Assembly (NCBI RefSeq): GCF_001530125.1
Contig: NZ_LDUG01000006.1
Coordinates: 1 to 64,000 of the forward strand
Length of the DNA stretch: 64,000 nt
Direction: 5' to 3'
From: Thiobacillus denitrificans
GTDB taxonomy: Bacteria; Pseudomonadota; Gammaproteobacteria; Burkholderiales; Thiobacillaceae
A program made the translations under genes and the position numbers. Shown piece by piece: positions 28,806-38,968 of the stretch. The notes under the pieces are model-generated. The model saw only the letters and a list, made by a program, of their open reading frames with translations, was not told the DNA's origin and did not search any database. The stretch's first letter is position 1; each line of letters opens with the position of its first letter.

Positions 28806-31179
28806 GCGAACTCAACATGCCTTTCGCGTCGGCCTTTTGCTTGTCGCTGCCTTCGGCCAGCACTTCGCTGAGGATTTCACGCGCACCTTCCTTGTCGCCC
28901 ATTTCAACATAGGCGCGGGCAAGGTCGAGCTTGGTGCCGGCTTCGTCCAGTTCGAGTTCGTTGCCGCCGGCTTCGCCAAGGTCGAGGTCGAGGCCGCTGA
29001 AATCGAATTTGCTGTCGGGACCGTTGTCTTCATCCAGGCCCAGATCGAGTTTCAGTGTGTCATCCGCCGTCGCGGGCACATCCAGATCAGGCAGGTCGAA
29101 GTCGAGGCCCAGGGTGTCCATTTCCACGTAGCCCGCCTCGGGTGCCACGACCTCATCGGACGGAGAATCGAAATTGAGCACGTGCCCTGCCGACTCGAAC
29201 TCCAGCGGCCCGCTGATAGTCACGACTTCAGGCTCGGGTTCAAGTTCGGGCTCGGACGCAGCCTCGGTTTCAACCGGGGCGGCCGTCTGCGCGTCGGCGA
29301 CGGGTTTGGGCGCGGATTCGTCGGCAAACGTCACGGCGCCACCGGCCACTGCTGCAGTGGCTGCCACCGTGGCTGCCGGGGCTGCACTCGACTGCACGCC
29401 GCCGTACAGCGGGTTGGTCGGGTCGATGCTACGGCCCATTTCGCAGGCCTTGTCCCACAACGGACTTGATTTGCTGCCCAGCGCTGCATAGAGCTCGCCG
29501 GCGACCGCCTCGAACGTCACGGTGTTGTGCTGCGCGGCGTAGATTTCCAGCAGCTTGACGCGGATTTCGTGACGGTCCGGATTGTTGCTGATGGCCTCCT
29601 TGAGGATTTCCTCGGCCTGCGCATCGCGGCCATAGGCCATGTACACCTCGGCTTCGGCGATGGGGTCGACATCGTGGGTGTCGATGGTGCCCAGGCCCGC
29701 CTGGCTGAAGTCGGTGAGGAAGGAGGTGTCGCCGGTATTGACGCTGCCGCCCGACGCGGCACCGATCACGGTATTGGGTCGAACGTCACCGCCGGTCATG
29801 ATGCTATCGTCAAGCGTGGTGCTGCCCGTTTTGCGACGGCGACCGCCGCCTGCCATCATCCACCACAGCACCCCACCCAGACCGAGCGCAGCCAGGCCGC
29901 CGCCCCAATACATCGGGGTCGCGAGCAGGGGGGCGTACCAGTTCTCGGCGGGTTCGGAGGGCACCAGCGGCGACACGGCCAGCGCAACCGGCGCGGGTGC
30001 AGACGCTACTGGGGCTTCTGCTACGGCAGGCACGGAAGCCGGTGCTTCAGCTTGCGCCCGCTCCTGCATCTCGACCAGCTTCTGCATGTCCTGAATCTGT
30101 TTTTCCAGCGTGGCCACGCGCTGATCCGATTCCTGCAGCGCGTTTTCACGTGCGGTCGCGTCTTCTTCCTGGGCGCGAAGCTTTTCCTGCAGGGCACGGG
30201 TTTCGTCCGCTTTGCCCGCAGCGGCAGTTGCCGGCGGTGTGGCCTTGGACAACTTCAGCACATCCTGCTGTGCCTCGGGTGCCGGCTTGGCGCGGTCTTC
30301 CACCTTGGGGGTGATCTTGCCGCTGCTGGCCTGGTCCGCGGCGACCGGGGCCGCCGGGGCAGCGCTGACCGCGCCGGCCAGTTTCTGGCGATAGGCGCGC
30401 CAGTCATCCGCCTGCAGCCTGAGTTCACGCACGGCCTCTTGCTGCGGAATGGCCGCCACTTTTTCAGCCGACGGCACGTTGAGCGTTTTGCCTGCTTTGA
30501 GGCGGTTCATGTTGCCATCAAAAGCCTGGTCGTTCTCGCGGTAGAGCCCCAGCAGGGTCTGCTCCAGACTGACGCCTTCTGGACGCACCCGGTTGGCAAT
30601 CCCCGTCAGCGTGTCACCCCGTTTGACCGTCACACGGTCGGGCGCCGCGGCCTGCGGGGCGGGCACCGACGGGCGGGCCGTGGCCGGAGCCGTCGAGGCT
30701 TGCGGAGCCGCCGCAGGTGCGGTAGCGGGCGCTCTGGCTGGCGCTACGGCCACGGGCGACACCGTCTGGACGCCGCCCATGCCGGGTGGATCGAGCAGCA
30801 TGGTGTATTCGCGCACCAGCCGTCCCGAGGCCCAGTTCAGCTCGACCAGCATGTCGATGAAGGGATCATTCACCGGCCGGCTGGAGCTGACCTTCAGCAC
30901 CGCGCGGCCGTTGGGCCGCTTCTCGACCGTAAAGCGCAGGGAGGACAACACCGGGGCAAATTCGACGCGGGCGTCGCGAAAAGCCTGGTCGGAAGCGAGG
31001 CTGGCCGACAGGCTGTCGAGTTCGGCCTTGTCTGCCGCGAACAACTCGATCTCCGCCGCGAGCGGCTGACCCAGCGCCGAGGTGACCGACAGTTTGCCCA
31101 GCCCTGCAGCATGCGCCATCAGTGGCATGGCGATCAGGCCTGCAGCCACCAGTTGGGTGGTGAAGCGCTTCAATTTCAT
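28798..31179 (-). CDS. fimV: FimV pilus-assembly/polarity protein
   Basis: The 793-residue protein is a long, acidic FimV. It has a signal peptide (LVAAGLIAMPLMAHAAG), an N-terminal periplasmic domain (GKLSVTSALGQPLAAEIEL), a LysM domain near residues 195-240 (DRVTVKRGDTLTGIANRV), a coiled coil, one membrane helix (MYWGGGLAALGLGGVLWWMMAG), a cytoplasmic TPR part and the FimV C-terminal motif (KLDLARAYVEMGDKEGAREIL). FimV organises type IV pili and cell-pole signalling. ATG 31179 is chosen to start the signal peptide. Confidence 0.93.
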   Translation of the reverse strand: MKLKRFTTQLVAAGLIAMPLMAHAAGLGKLSVTSALGQPLAAEIELFAADKAELDSLSASLASDQAFRDARVEFAPVLSSLRFTVEKRPNGRAVLKVSSSRPVNDPFIDMLVELNWASGRLVREYTMLLDPPGMGGVQTVSPVAVAPARAPATAPAAAPQASTAPATARPSVPAPQAAAPDRVTVKRGDTLTGIANRVRPEGVSLEQTLLGLYRENDQAFDGNMNRLKAGKTLNVPSAEKVAAIPQQEAVRELRLQADDWRAYRQKLAGAVSAAPAAPVAADQASSGKITPKVEDRAKPAPEAQQDVLKLSKATPPATAAAGKADETRALQEKLRAQEEDATARENALQESDQRVATLEKQIQDMQKLVEMQERAQAEAPASVPAVAEAPVASAPAPVALAVSPLVPSEPAENWYAPLLATPMYWGGGLAALGLGGVLWWMMAGGGRRRKTGSTTLDDSIMTGGDVRPNTVIGAASGGSVNTGDTSFLTDFSQAGLGTIDTHDVDPIAEAEVYMAYGRDAQAEEILKEAISNNPDRHEIRVKLLEIYAAQHNTVTFEAVAGELYAALGSKSSPLWDKACEMGRSIDPTNPLYGGVQSSAAPAATVAATAAVAGGAVTFADESAPKPVADAQTAAPVETEAASEPELEPEPEVVTISGPLEFESAGHVLNFDSPSDEVVAPEAGYVEMDTLGLDFDLPDLDVPATADDTLKLDLGLDEDNGPDSKFDFSGLDLDLGEAGGNELELDEAGTKLDLARAYVEMGDKEGAREILSEVLAEGSDKQKADAKGMLSSLG

Positions 31180-31312
31180 CCAGTATCTCCTTGTTCGCCC
31201 CGCGCGGCGGAGCTGTTGAATCCTTGACGCCACTATTGACGGCTCGCCAGCCACAATCTTTAGTGCACAAATCGCACCAGCCCGAAGCTTACTGCCTTCA
31301 GCCTTTATCTGC

Positions 31313-32440
31313 TCAGGCTTCCAGCAGGATCCGCAGCATGCGTCGTAGCGGCTCCGCCGCACCCCACAGCAACTGGTCGCCGACCGTGAACGCGGTCAGG
31401 TACTCGGGCCCCATGGTGAGCTTGCGCATGCGGCCGATCGGCACGGTCAGCGTGCCGGTCACCGCCGCCGGGGTGAGTTCGCCCATGGTGATGTCGCGGT
31501 CGTTCGGCACCACCTTCACCCACTGGTTATGGGCGGCGATCAGGCTGTGGATGTCGGCCAGCGGCACATCGCGGGTCAGTTTGATGGTGAGCGCCTGCGA
31601 GTGGCAGCGCATCGCGCCCACGCGCACGCACAGGCCGTCGATGGGGATCGGCTTGTCGCTGCGGCGCATGATCTTGTTGGCCTCGGCCTGCGCCTTCCAT
31701 TCTTCCTTCGATTGGCCGGATTCCAGCGCGACGTCGATCCACGGGATCAGGTTGCCCGCCAGCGGCACCGGCCAGGCGTCGACAGGATAGCGGTCGGAAC
31801 GGATGAAGTCGGCCACCTTGCGATCGATTTCGAGAATCGCGGAGGCCGGGTCGTCGAGCAGGTCCGCGACTTCGGCGTGCACCGCGCCCATCTGGGCGAT
31901 CAGTTCGCGCATGTTGCGCGCGCCGGCGCCGGAGGCAGCCTGGTAGGTCATCGGCGACACCCATTCGACCAACCCGGCGTCGAACAGCCCGCCCATCGCC
32001 ATCAGCATCAACGACACCGTGCAGTTGCCGCCGACGTAGGTCTTGACCCCGTTGGCGATGCCGTCCCGAATCACATTGCCGTTGACCGGGTCGAGGATGA
32101 TGATGGCCTCGTCCTTCATCCTGAGCGTCGAGGCGGCATCGATCCAGTTGCCGTTCCAGCCGGCCGCGCGCAGCTTCGGGTAGATTTCCTTCGTGTAGTC
32201 GCCGCCCTGGCAGGTGATGATGGTGTCGCACAGTTTCAGCTCGTCGATGCTGGCGGCATCCTTCAGCGGCGGCAGCTGCCCCCCATCAATCGTGCGACCG
32301 ATGTCGGGGCCGGTGCCGCCGACGTTCGAGGTGGTAAAGAACACCGGATCGATGTGGTCGAAATCGCGCTCTTCCTTCATGCGGCCCATGAGCACGGAGC
32401 CCACCATGCCGCGCCAGCCAATCAGCCCTACTTTCATCAT
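31313..32440 (-). CDS. asd: aspartate-semialdehyde dehydrogenase
   Basis: Asd reduces aspartyl phosphate to the semialdehyde, the branch point to lysine, methionine and threonine and to peptidoglycan diaminopimelate. The active-site cysteine is Cys140 in [10 protein letters not shown], and the NADP-binding loop is GWRGMVGSV. The 375-residue length fits the Gram-negative form. It follows leuB after a small inverted repeat. Confidence 0.97.
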   Translation of the reverse strand: MMKVGLIGWRGMVGSVLMGRMKEERDFDHIDPVFFTTSNVGGTGPDIGRTIDGGQLPPLKDAASIDELKLCDTIITCQGGDYTKEIYPKLRAAGWNGNWIDAASTLRMKDEAIIILDPVNGNVIRDGIANGVKTYVGGNCTVSLMLMAMGGLFDAGLVEWVSPMTYQAASGAGARNMRELIAQMGAVHAEVADLLDDPASAILEIDRKVADFIRSDRYPVDAWPVPLAGNLIPWIDVALESGQSKEEWKAQAEANKIMRRSDKPIPIDGLCVRVGAMRCHSQALTIKLTRDVPLADIHSLIAAHNQWVKVVPNDRDITMGELTPAAVTGTLTVPIGRMRKLTMGPEYLTAFTVGDQLLWGAAEPLRRMLRILLEA

Positions 32441-32451
32441 TACAACTCCTT

Positions 32452-32522
32452 TAGTCGAGAGCCAAGAGTGGAGAGTCGAGTGTTTGTGGTGCCCTCTCGG
32501 CTCTCCGCTCTCGACTCTCCGC
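32452..32522. repeat. GAGAGTCGAG inverted repeat between leuB and asd
   Basis: TCGAGAGCCAAGAGTGGAGA plus GTCGAG is mirrored by CTCTCGGCTCTCCGCTCTCG plus ACTCTCC. The roughly 70 bp form a long imperfect hairpin with tandem GAGAG words. It lies in the middle of the leu-asd transcript. Confidence 0.7.
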
Positions 32523-32528
32523 TTGTTT

Positions 32529-33605
32529 TCAAATCGCCTTCACCACCGCGTCGCCCATCTCGCTGCACGACACCTTCTGTGTGCCTTCGGTCCAGATGTC
32601 ACCGGTGCGCAGGCCCTGTGCGATCACTTTCTTCACCGCACCCTCGATGCGGTCGGCGGTCGCCAGATCGGCGACGGTGTAGCGGTACATCATCGCCAGC
32701 GACAGGATCGTCGCCAACGGATTCGCCAGGTTTTTGCCGGCGATGTCGGGCGCGGAGCCGTGGATCGGCTCGTACATGCCCTTGTTGTGCTCGTCCAGCG
32801 AGGCCGACGGCAGCATGCCGATCGAGCCGGACAGCATCGACGCCGCATCCGACAGGATGTCGCCGAAGAGGTTGCCGGTGACGATGGTGTCGAACTGCTT
32901 GGGCGCACGGATCAGCTGCATCGCCGCGTTGTCGACGTACATGTGGGAGAGCGCGACCTCGGGGTAGTCCTTCGACACCTCGATCATCACTTCCTTCCAC
33001 AGCTCCGAGCATTCCAGCACGTTGGCCTTCTCCACCGAGCACAGCTTCCTGCCGCGTTTCATCGCGATGCCGAACGCGACGTGCGCGACGCGACTCACTT
33101 CGGATTCGGCATACAGCATGGTGTTGAAGCCGACGCGCTCACTCCCACCATTAGGGCTTGGCCGGATTTCGATCCCGCGCGGCTGCCCGAAATACACATC
33201 TCCGGTGAGCTCGCGCACGATCATGAGGTCGAGCCCGGCCACCACTTCTGGCTTCAGCGAGGACGCCGACGCGAGCTCGGGATACAGTAGCGCCGGCCGC
33301 AGGTTGGCGAACAGGTTCAGTTCCTTGCGGATGCGCAAGAGGCCACGCTCGGGGCGCAGCGGGCGGTCGAGCGTGTCGTACTGCGGGCCGCCGACGGCAC
33401 CGAGCAGCACCGCGTCGGCTTCGCGCGCCAGTTTCAGCGTCGCCTCCGGCAGCGGGTCGCCCGCCGCGTCATAGCCGGCGCCGCCGATCGGCGCGGTCTC
33501 CATTTCGATTTTCGCGCCGTCGGCACGCAGCGCCTCCAGCACCTTGACCGCCTGCGCGACGATTTCCGGGCCGATGCCGTCACCGGGCAATATTGCGACT
33601 TTCAT
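32529..33605 (-). CDS. leuB: 3-isopropylmalate dehydrogenase
   Basis: LeuB oxidatively decarboxylates 3-isopropylmalate in leucine synthesis. The 358 residues begin [14 protein letters not shown]; substrate-binding arginines lie in [16 protein letters not shown], and the NAD region [14 protein letters not shown] is intact. In relatives leuD normally precedes it directly; here an unknown lipoprotein gene separates them. Confidence 0.97.
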   Translation of the reverse strand: MKVAILPGDGIGPEIVAQAVKVLEALRADGAKIEMETAPIGGAGYDAAGDPLPEATLKLAREADAVLLGAVGGPQYDTLDRPLRPERGLLRIRKELNLFANLRPALLYPELASASSLKPEVVAGLDLMIVRELTGDVYFGQPRGIEIRPSPNGGSERVGFNTMLYAESEVSRVAHVAFGIAMKRGRKLCSVEKANVLECSELWKEVMIEVSKDYPEVALSHMYVDNAAMQLIRAPKQFDTIVTGNLFGDILSDAASMLSGSIGMLPSASLDEHNKGMYEPIHGSAPDIAGKNLANPLATILSLAMMYRYTVADLATADRIEGAVKKVIAQGLRTGDIWTEGTQKVSCSEMGDAVVKAI

Positions 33606-33622
33606 AAAATTGAATGCCCTAT

Positions 33623-34183
33623 CTAGATCAAATGGTCTCTCTGGAGCAATTCCAGAAATTCTCTTGCCAATGGATTGGCCGTGTCCTCAGCACCAACACT
33701 CATGCTTGCCTGCCCTTTCCAAATGGTTTTTTTCTGGACAGGATCGAACACTTGAAGAACAACCTCATAACCCACGAGTGTCTCGGTCCTAGTCTTTCTG
33801 GAGAAGTTGGTCGAGGTCTGCTTCCTCGCCCTCGGCACTGAAAACACCAATACATGATGCGGGGGCTCTCTTTTTCCCAAGTCACCGCTCCCTGTCGCCG
33901 TGACGGCAGAGGCCCTGACCCCCCTCAACTTCAGAAGATCGACCATTTCAGCAGCCGCCCTGGAAACCTCTCCAGATATCCATGCAGAAGATGGATCGAC
34001 AAGCAGAGGCTGCGCATCCGCATTCAGTCTGACGGGAAGTACTGCCACATGAACATCTGTCAGTTTGACATTTTTTTCTATCAATTCAGATTCAGCGCTG
34101 GTCACTCTCGATGTAGTGGCGCACCCACCCAGCAAGGCAATTCCGATGACCACAGCTAGGCATTGAATCAGCTTTGATTTCAT
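33623..34183 (-). CDS. lipoprotein of unknown function inserted in the leu operon
   Basis: The 186-residue protein has a lipoprotein signal peptide with lipobox LLGGC (Cys21). The mature part includes [18 protein letters not shown] and [25 protein letters not shown], which suggests a beta-sandwich domain. I recognise no family. Base composition is clearly more AT-rich than the neighbouring leu genes, and the protein is rich in Lys, Ser and Thr. It interrupts leuD-leuB in the same orientation, so it is probably an acquired gene using the leu transcript. Confidence 0.75.
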   Translation of the reverse strand: MKSKLIQCLAVVIGIALLGGCATTSRVTSAESELIEKNVKLTDVHVAVLPVRLNADAQPLLVDPSSAWISGEVSRAAAEMVDLLKLRGVRASAVTATGSGDLGKREPPHHVLVFSVPRARKQTSTNFSRKTRTETLVGYEVVLQVFDPVQKKTIWKGQASMSVGAEDTANPLAREFLELLQRDHLI

Positions 34184-34211
34184 CTATTGGAATCCAGATT
34201 TACCCACCGGC

Positions 34212-34850
34212 TCAGGCAAACAGCCAGGGCGCTTCCTGCTTGCGCCGTTCTTCATATGCCTTGATCTTGTCGGCCTGCAGCAGGGTGAGGCCGATGTCGT
34301 CAAGGCCGTTGAGCAGGCGATGCTTGCGCCCGCCGTCAACCTCGAACGCCAGCACCTCGCCGCCGGGCGTGGTCACGGTTTGCTTGTCGAGATCGACATT
34401 GAGGCGGTAGCCCTCGGAGGCTTCGCATTCGCGGAACAGGCGATCGACCACCGCGGCATCGAGCACGATCGGCAGGATGCCGTTCTTGAAGCAGTTGTTG
34501 TAGAAGATGTCGGCGTAGGACGGCGCGATGATGGCGCGGATGCCGTAGTCTTCCAGCGCCCACGGCGCGTGCTCGCGGCTCGAGCCGCAACCGAAGTTGT
34601 CGTGCGCCAGCAGCACGCTGGCACCCTTGTAGCGCGGGAAGTTCAGCACGAATTCCGGATTCGGCTGGCGCGTGGCGGGGTCCATGCCCGGCTCGCCGTG
34701 ATCGAGATAACGCCATTCGTCGAACAGGTTGGGACCGAAGCCGGCGCGCTTGATCGACTTCAAAAACTGCTTGGGAATGATGGCGTCAGTGTCGACGTTG
34801 GCGCGGTCGAGCGGCACCACCCGTCCATTGAGTGTGGTGAATGCCCGCAT
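34212..34850 (-). CDS. leuD: 3-isopropylmalate dehydratase small subunit
   Basis: LeuD (212 residues) pairs with LeuC to isomerise 2-isopropylmalate to 3-isopropylmalate. The swivel-domain signature [15 protein letters not shown] is present. It starts five bases after a small entericidin-like gene, which separates it from leuC; this leuC-entericidin-leuD arrangement is familiar in betaproteobacteria. Confidence 0.97.
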   Translation of the reverse strand: MRAFTTLNGRVVPLDRANVDTDAIIPKQFLKSIKRAGFGPNLFDEWRYLDHGEPGMDPATRQPNPEFVLNFPRYKGASVLLAHDNFGCGSSREHAPWALEDYGIRAIIAPSYADIFYNNCFKNGILPIVLDAAVVDRLFRECEASEGYRLNVDLDKQTVTTPGGEVLAFEVDGGRKHRLLNGLDDIGLTLLQADKIKAYEERRKQEAPWLFA

Positions 34851-34855
34851 GCTGA

Positions 34856-34990
34856 CTAGTTACCGGCCTTGCTGCCGGCTTTTTCGATCGAGTCACCCGC
34901 TTTCTGGACATCCTGGCCAAAACCTTCCATGGTATTGCAGCCCGCCAGGGTGAAAGCAGCGGCCATCAAAACAGCGATCATCGATTTCAT
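34856..34990 (-). CDS. entericidin-like small lipoprotein
   Basis: This 44-residue gene has ATG at 34990 with a good ribosome-binding site (AAGGAG). The signal peptide [18 protein letters not shown] has a lipobox LAGC, so the mature lipopeptide starts at Cys18. The rest ([20 protein letters not shown]) is the amphipathic entericidin A/B pattern. Entericidins are membrane-associated toxin/antidote-like lipopeptides in E. coli; the role of the single copies found in leu operons is unknown. Confidence 0.85.
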   Translation of the reverse strand: MKSMIAVLMAAAFTLAGCNTMEGFGQDVQKAGDSIEKAGSKAGN

Positions 34991-35000
34991 GGTGTTCTCC

Positions 35001-36404
35001 TTAAAAGTGACGTACATCGACAAAATGCCCGGCGCACGCGGCAGCAGCCGCCATCGCCGGACTGACCAAATGGGTGCGGCCGCCCTGCCCTTGCCGCCCC
35101 TCGAAATTGCGGTTGGACGTGGAGGCGCAGCGCTCGCCCGGCTCCAGCCGGTCGGCGTTCATCGCCAGGCACATCGAGCAGCCAGGCTCGCGCCATTCGA
35201 AGCCGGCTTCGACAAAAATCTTGTCCAGGCCTTCAGCCTCGGCCTGTTGCTTGACCAGACCGGAGCCCGGCACCACCATCGCCAGCTTGACATTGGGCGC
35301 GACCTTGCGGCCCTTCGCCACGCTGGCGGCTTCGCGCAGATCCTCGATCCGCGAGTTGGTGCACGAGCCGATGAAGACCTTGTCGATTTTAATTTCGGCC
35401 AGTGGCGTGCCGGCCTGCAAGCCCATGTATTCCAGCGCACGCGTCCAGTCGTGCCGCTTGACCTCGCTCGGCGCATCGGCCGGGTTGGGCACACGGCCAT
35501 TGATGGTCGTCACCATCTCGGGCGAGGTGCCCCAGGTGACCTGCGGATCGATTTTCGTGGCGTCGAGTTCGACCACGCGGTCGAACACCGCATCGGCGTC
35601 CGAATGCAGCGTGTTCCACCACGCCACTGCCTTATCCCACGCTGCGCCCTTGGGTGAATAGGGGCGGCCTTTGACGTAGTCGATGGTGGTCTGGTCGACC
35701 GCCACCATACCGGCGCGCGCGCCCGCCTCGATCGCCATGTTGCACAGCGTCATGCGGCCTTCCATGGTCAGCGTGCGAATCGCCGAACCGCCGAACTCCA
35801 GCGCATAGCCGGTGCCGCCGGCGGTGCCGATCTCGCCGATGATCGCAAGCGCGATGTCCTTCGCGGTGACGCCTTTTCCAAGCCGGCCTTCGACTTTGAC
35901 CAGCATGGTCTTCGACGGCTTCTGCCACAGGCATTGCGTGGCCAGCACGTGCTCGACCTCGGAGGTGCCGATGCCAAACGCCAGCGCGCCGAACGCGCCA
36001 TGGGTCGATGTATGCGAATCGCCACACACCACGGTCATCCCGGGCAGGGTCAGGCCCTCTTCGGGGCCGATGACGTGGACGATGCCCTGGCGGATGTCGT
36101 CCATCTTGAATTCGGTGATGCCGTACTCGGCGCAGTTGGCGTCGAGCGTTTCCACCTGCAGGCGCGAGATTGGATCGGCGATACCCTGGCTGCGGTCGGT
36201 CGTCGGCACGTTGTGGTCGGGCACGGCAATCGCCGCATCGGCGCGGCGCGGGGTTCGATGCGCCAGTTTCAGCCCTTCGAACGCCTGCGGGCTGGTGACT
36301 TCGTGCACCAGATGGCGGTCGATATAGAGCAGCGTGGTGCCGTCGGCTTCGACATAGACCACGTGGGCGTCCCACAATTTCTGGAATAAGGTGAGTCCTG
36401 ACAT
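35001..36404 (-). CDS. leuC: 3-isopropylmalate dehydratase large subunit
   Basis: LeuC (467 residues) carries the 4Fe-4S cluster of isopropylmalate isomerase. Cluster ligands are visible in FIGSCTNSR and GCSMCLAMN. The N-terminus ([16 protein letters not shown]) and [19 protein letters not shown] are typical. It heads the minus-strand leuC-entericidin-leuD-lipoprotein-leuB-asd run. Confidence 0.97.
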   Translation of the reverse strand: MSGLTLFQKLWDAHVVYVEADGTTLLYIDRHLVHEVTSPQAFEGLKLAHRTPRRADAAIAVPDHNVPTTDRSQGIADPISRLQVETLDANCAEYGITEFKMDDIRQGIVHVIGPEEGLTLPGMTVVCGDSHTSTHGAFGALAFGIGTSEVEHVLATQCLWQKPSKTMLVKVEGRLGKGVTAKDIALAIIGEIGTAGGTGYALEFGGSAIRTLTMEGRMTLCNMAIEAGARAGMVAVDQTTIDYVKGRPYSPKGAAWDKAVAWWNTLHSDADAVFDRVVELDATKIDPQVTWGTSPEMVTTINGRVPNPADAPSEVKRHDWTRALEYMGLQAGTPLAEIKIDKVFIGSCTNSRIEDLREAASVAKGRKVAPNVKLAMVVPGSGLVKQQAEAEGLDKIFVEAGFEWREPGCSMCLAMNADRLEPGERCASTSNRNFEGRQGQGGRTHLVSPAMAAAAACAGHFVDVRHF

Positions 36405-36443
36405 TCTGAATAAGGCGAGACAGCGCGTAAAAAACTGATTATT

Positions 36444-37607
36444 TCATAGCTTGCCGGGTGCGGGCACGGATTTTGTATTCCCCCACAGGGCATAAACCGC
36501 CCACGCCAGCGCCGCACTCACCGCAGCCAGGGTAAAAGTCCATGCCGAACCCAGCGTATCCCACGTCAAACCGCTGGCCAACCCGCCGATGGTGCCGCCG
36601 ACGCCGTAGGACAGGCTGGTGTAGAGCGCCTGCCCGCGCGCCTGGTGGCGCCCGCGAAAATGGGCATGGATCAGCGCCACCGCGGCGGCGTGATAGGTGC
36701 CGAAGGTAAAGGCATGCAGCGTCTGCGCGCCCCACACCAGCCAGGCCGACTCCACCCCCCACGCAATCAGCAGAAAGCGCAGCACCGCCAGCGCGAAGCT
36801 CGCCAGAATCAGCTTGCGCGGCGTCACCCGTGCGAAAATGCGCGGAATAATCAGGAAAATGCCGATTTCGCAGATCACGCCGAGCGCCCACAACCAGCCC
36901 ACGGTGGACTTGTCGTAGCCGTGGTCGACCAGATAGATCGAATAGAAGGTGTAATACGGCCCGTGTGTCACTGCCATCAGCATGCAGGCAGCCAGCAGCG
37001 ACGCCACCTCGGGCCGCTTCACGATATCCCAGCCCGAATGCTGGTCGCTGTGATGCGGCAGGATCTCGGCCTCGGGAATCACCCGCGCGAAGGCGACAAT
37101 GCCCAGCATCACCGCCAGCACCGCCCACGGCAGCCAGCTGATCGAAACATAGTCGAAGGCATAACCCAGCCCCACCACCATCAGGATGAAGCCGACCGAG
37201 CCCCACAGGCGGATGCGGCCGTAGTCGATAGTGCGCTCGCCCAGATGGGATAGCGTCATCGCCTCGACCAGCGGCAGCGACGCACTCCAGAAAAAGCTCA
37301 GCGCCGCCATCACCGCGAACAGCCACCAGAAACCGTCGCCGACAAACACCCCGGCGAACACCAGCACGCTGCCGATCGCCGCAATCTGCACGATCGCCGT
37401 ACGGCGGCCGGTATGGTCGGCGATATGTCCCCAGATATTGGGCGCGAAAATCCGCATCACCTGCAGCAGCGACATCAGCACGCCGATCTGGAATGCGTTG
37501 AACGCCAGCGACTGCAGATACAGCCCCCAGAACGGCGACATCGCGCCGACGAAGGCGAAGTAGAAGAAATAGAAACCGGACAGGCGCCAGTAGGGAACTG
37601 CATTCAT
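36444..37607 (-). CDS. MFS transporter, PPP/HcaT-like
   Basis: The 387-residue inner-membrane protein has about twelve membrane helices and the opening WRLSGFYFFYFAFVGAMSPFWGLYL, characteristic of the phenylpropionate-permease-like MFS subgroup. The loop motif GHIADHTGRR corresponds to MFS motif A. Substrate unknown. It lies between leuC and a flavin-reductase gene on the same strand but with no overlap. Confidence 0.87.
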   Translation of the reverse strand: MNAVPYWRLSGFYFFYFAFVGAMSPFWGLYLQSLAFNAFQIGVLMSLLQVMRIFAPNIWGHIADHTGRRTAIVQIAAIGSVLVFAGVFVGDGFWWLFAVMAALSFFWSASLPLVEAMTLSHLGERTIDYGRIRLWGSVGFILMVVGLGYAFDYVSISWLPWAVLAVMLGIVAFARVIPEAEILPHHSDQHSGWDIVKRPEVASLLAACMLMAVTHGPYYTFYSIYLVDHGYDKSTVGWLWALGVICEIGIFLIIPRIFARVTPRKLILASFALAVLRFLLIAWGVESAWLVWGAQTLHAFTFGTYHAAAVALIHAHFRGRHQARGQALYTSLSYGVGGTIGGLASGLTWDTLGSAWTFTLAAVSAALAWAVYALWGNTKSVPAPGKL

Positions 37608-37666
37608 GCGGCGGGATTATCCCTGAGCTTGGCGCTGAATCCGCAGGCGTGGATATATTCAGCAGG

Positions 37667-38203
37667 CTATTTAGCCGCGGAGCGCCGCCTGACCGTTTCG
37701 CCTGCCACGGCGAAGACGCCGTTGCCGCGATGGTGCAACGTCTGCGGCTGCCGGATCGCGGTGTCGACCCATGCCTTAACCACCTCGAGGATGAAAAAGT
37801 TGTAGCGATTGACCAGCCGGGTATCGGCCACCCGGCATTCGAGGCTGGCATAGCATTCCGCAATCAGCGGCGGCTTCACCGCTACGGCGGTAACCGGCGT
37901 GAGACGGTATTGGGCGAACTTGTCTACCGTGCGGCCAGAGCAGTTGCCGATGCCCACCACTTGCTTTGACAGTTCCAGTGTCGGGATATTGATCACGCAT
38001 TCCCTGGTCGCCCTCAGCGTGTCGAACGAGGCATTGCGGCCGCTGATCACGCAACCGACCAGCGGCGGCTCGAATTCCATCATGGTATGCCACGACATCG
38101 TCATGATGTTGGCTTGGCCCTTGCGGGCGGTGGTGACCAGCACCACTGGCCCCGGCTCCAGCAGGCCATAGACTTTGGCCAGCGGATACGCACGTTTCGC
38201 CAT
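37667..38203 (-). CDS. flavin reductase-like FMN-binding protein
   Basis: The 178-residue protein has a flavin-reductase-like split barrel: VVLVTTARKGQANIMTMSWH followed by PPLVGCVISGRNASFDTLRATRECVINIP. Such proteins bind FMN and either supply reduced flavin or act as oxidoreductases. ATG 38203 with GGAGG upstream is preferred to 38242. Its partner is not identifiable from the neighbourhood. Confidence 0.85.
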   Translation of the reverse strand: MAKRAYPLAKVYGLLEPGPVVLVTTARKGQANIMTMSWHTMMEFEPPLVGCVISGRNASFDTLRATRECVINIPTLELSKQVVGIGNCSGRTVDKFAQYRLTPVTAVAVKPPLIAECYASLECRVADTRLVNRYNFFILEVVKAWVDTAIRQPQTLHHRGNGVFAVAGETVRRRSAAK

Positions 38204-38382
38204 GCCGGCACCTCCTGACTGGATCACGGACGCTTCCAGCATAGTCGGCTCCTGGTGTGCCTGTCATACGTCGCCCAACCATTACATCAGCGCCAGCGCG
38301 GCCGGACCGGCTAACGACTCTTGTATCTGGGGGAAGCTGGCCTACCCTGAATGTATTCTTGAATGCTTTGGAGGAGATCACC

Positions 38383-38754
38383 ATGCAGCACGTTTCAGCC
38401 GACATCAACACGCTCTTACAGGAGTCAGCGGCGGACCCCGATTTTCCCCATGCTCCACTAAGCTGGACGCGGGGCGACGCGGAAAAAATTGCGCGCGAGG
38501 AAGGGCTTGAACTCGCAGAAGATCACTGGGAAACCATTCGCGCCCTGCAAAACTATTATGCCCAGCATGAAGACGAAACCGTCAACAACCTGCGCGAATT
38601 GCACGACGCCCTGGATGAGCACTTCCACCCGAAAGGCGGGATCAAGTATTTGTACACGTTGTTTCCAGGCGGGCCCATTGCCCAGAGCTGCCGCCTGGCC
38701 GGGCTGAAGGCGCCGTTCATCGCCACCGACCTCAGCTTTGGCAGTGTGGCTTAG
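38383..38754 (+). CDS. DsrC/TusE-family sulfur-carrier-like protein lacking the C-terminal cysteine
   Basis: The 123 residues share the DsrC fold signatures: EGLELAEDHWETIRALQNYY, PKGGIKYLYTLFPGGPIAQSC and RLAGLKAP. Cys103 corresponds to the inner conserved cysteine of DsrC. The penultimate cysteine that carries the persulfide in DsrC and TusE is absent; the tail reads ATDLSFGSVA. The protein therefore cannot cycle as a DsrC trisulfide and may be regulatory or divergent. The start has a strong GGAGGAG site. Confidence 0.85.
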   Translation: MQHVSADINTLLQESAADPDFPHAPLSWTRGDAEKIAREEGLELAEDHWETIRALQNYYAQHEDETVNNLRELHDALDEHFHPKGGIKYLYTLFPGGPIAQSCRLAGLKAPFIATDLSFGSVA

Positions 38755-38968
38755 CAGGTTGCACCGGCGCGTAGCAATTTCAAGATGCCGTGAGTGGTGG
38801 ACGTCTGGCGCGCCTGCGCGCAGCGCCCGCGCCCCCATTGACCGGGTAGGCCGAAAAGCCTGCCAGCACCATTGAGCGTCCACAACGGTCGCTCGTCCAA
38901 CGGCGCGCCCATCATGCTGGGAGCGCCCACATCAGCAGACTGCCCACGCTTCGCATCATGCCAATCTA

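Noticed and set aside
38383-38754. TusE (tRNA thiolation sulfur carrier) annotation
   Set aside because: TusE requires the C-terminal cysteine that this protein lacks, and no other tus genes are nearby.
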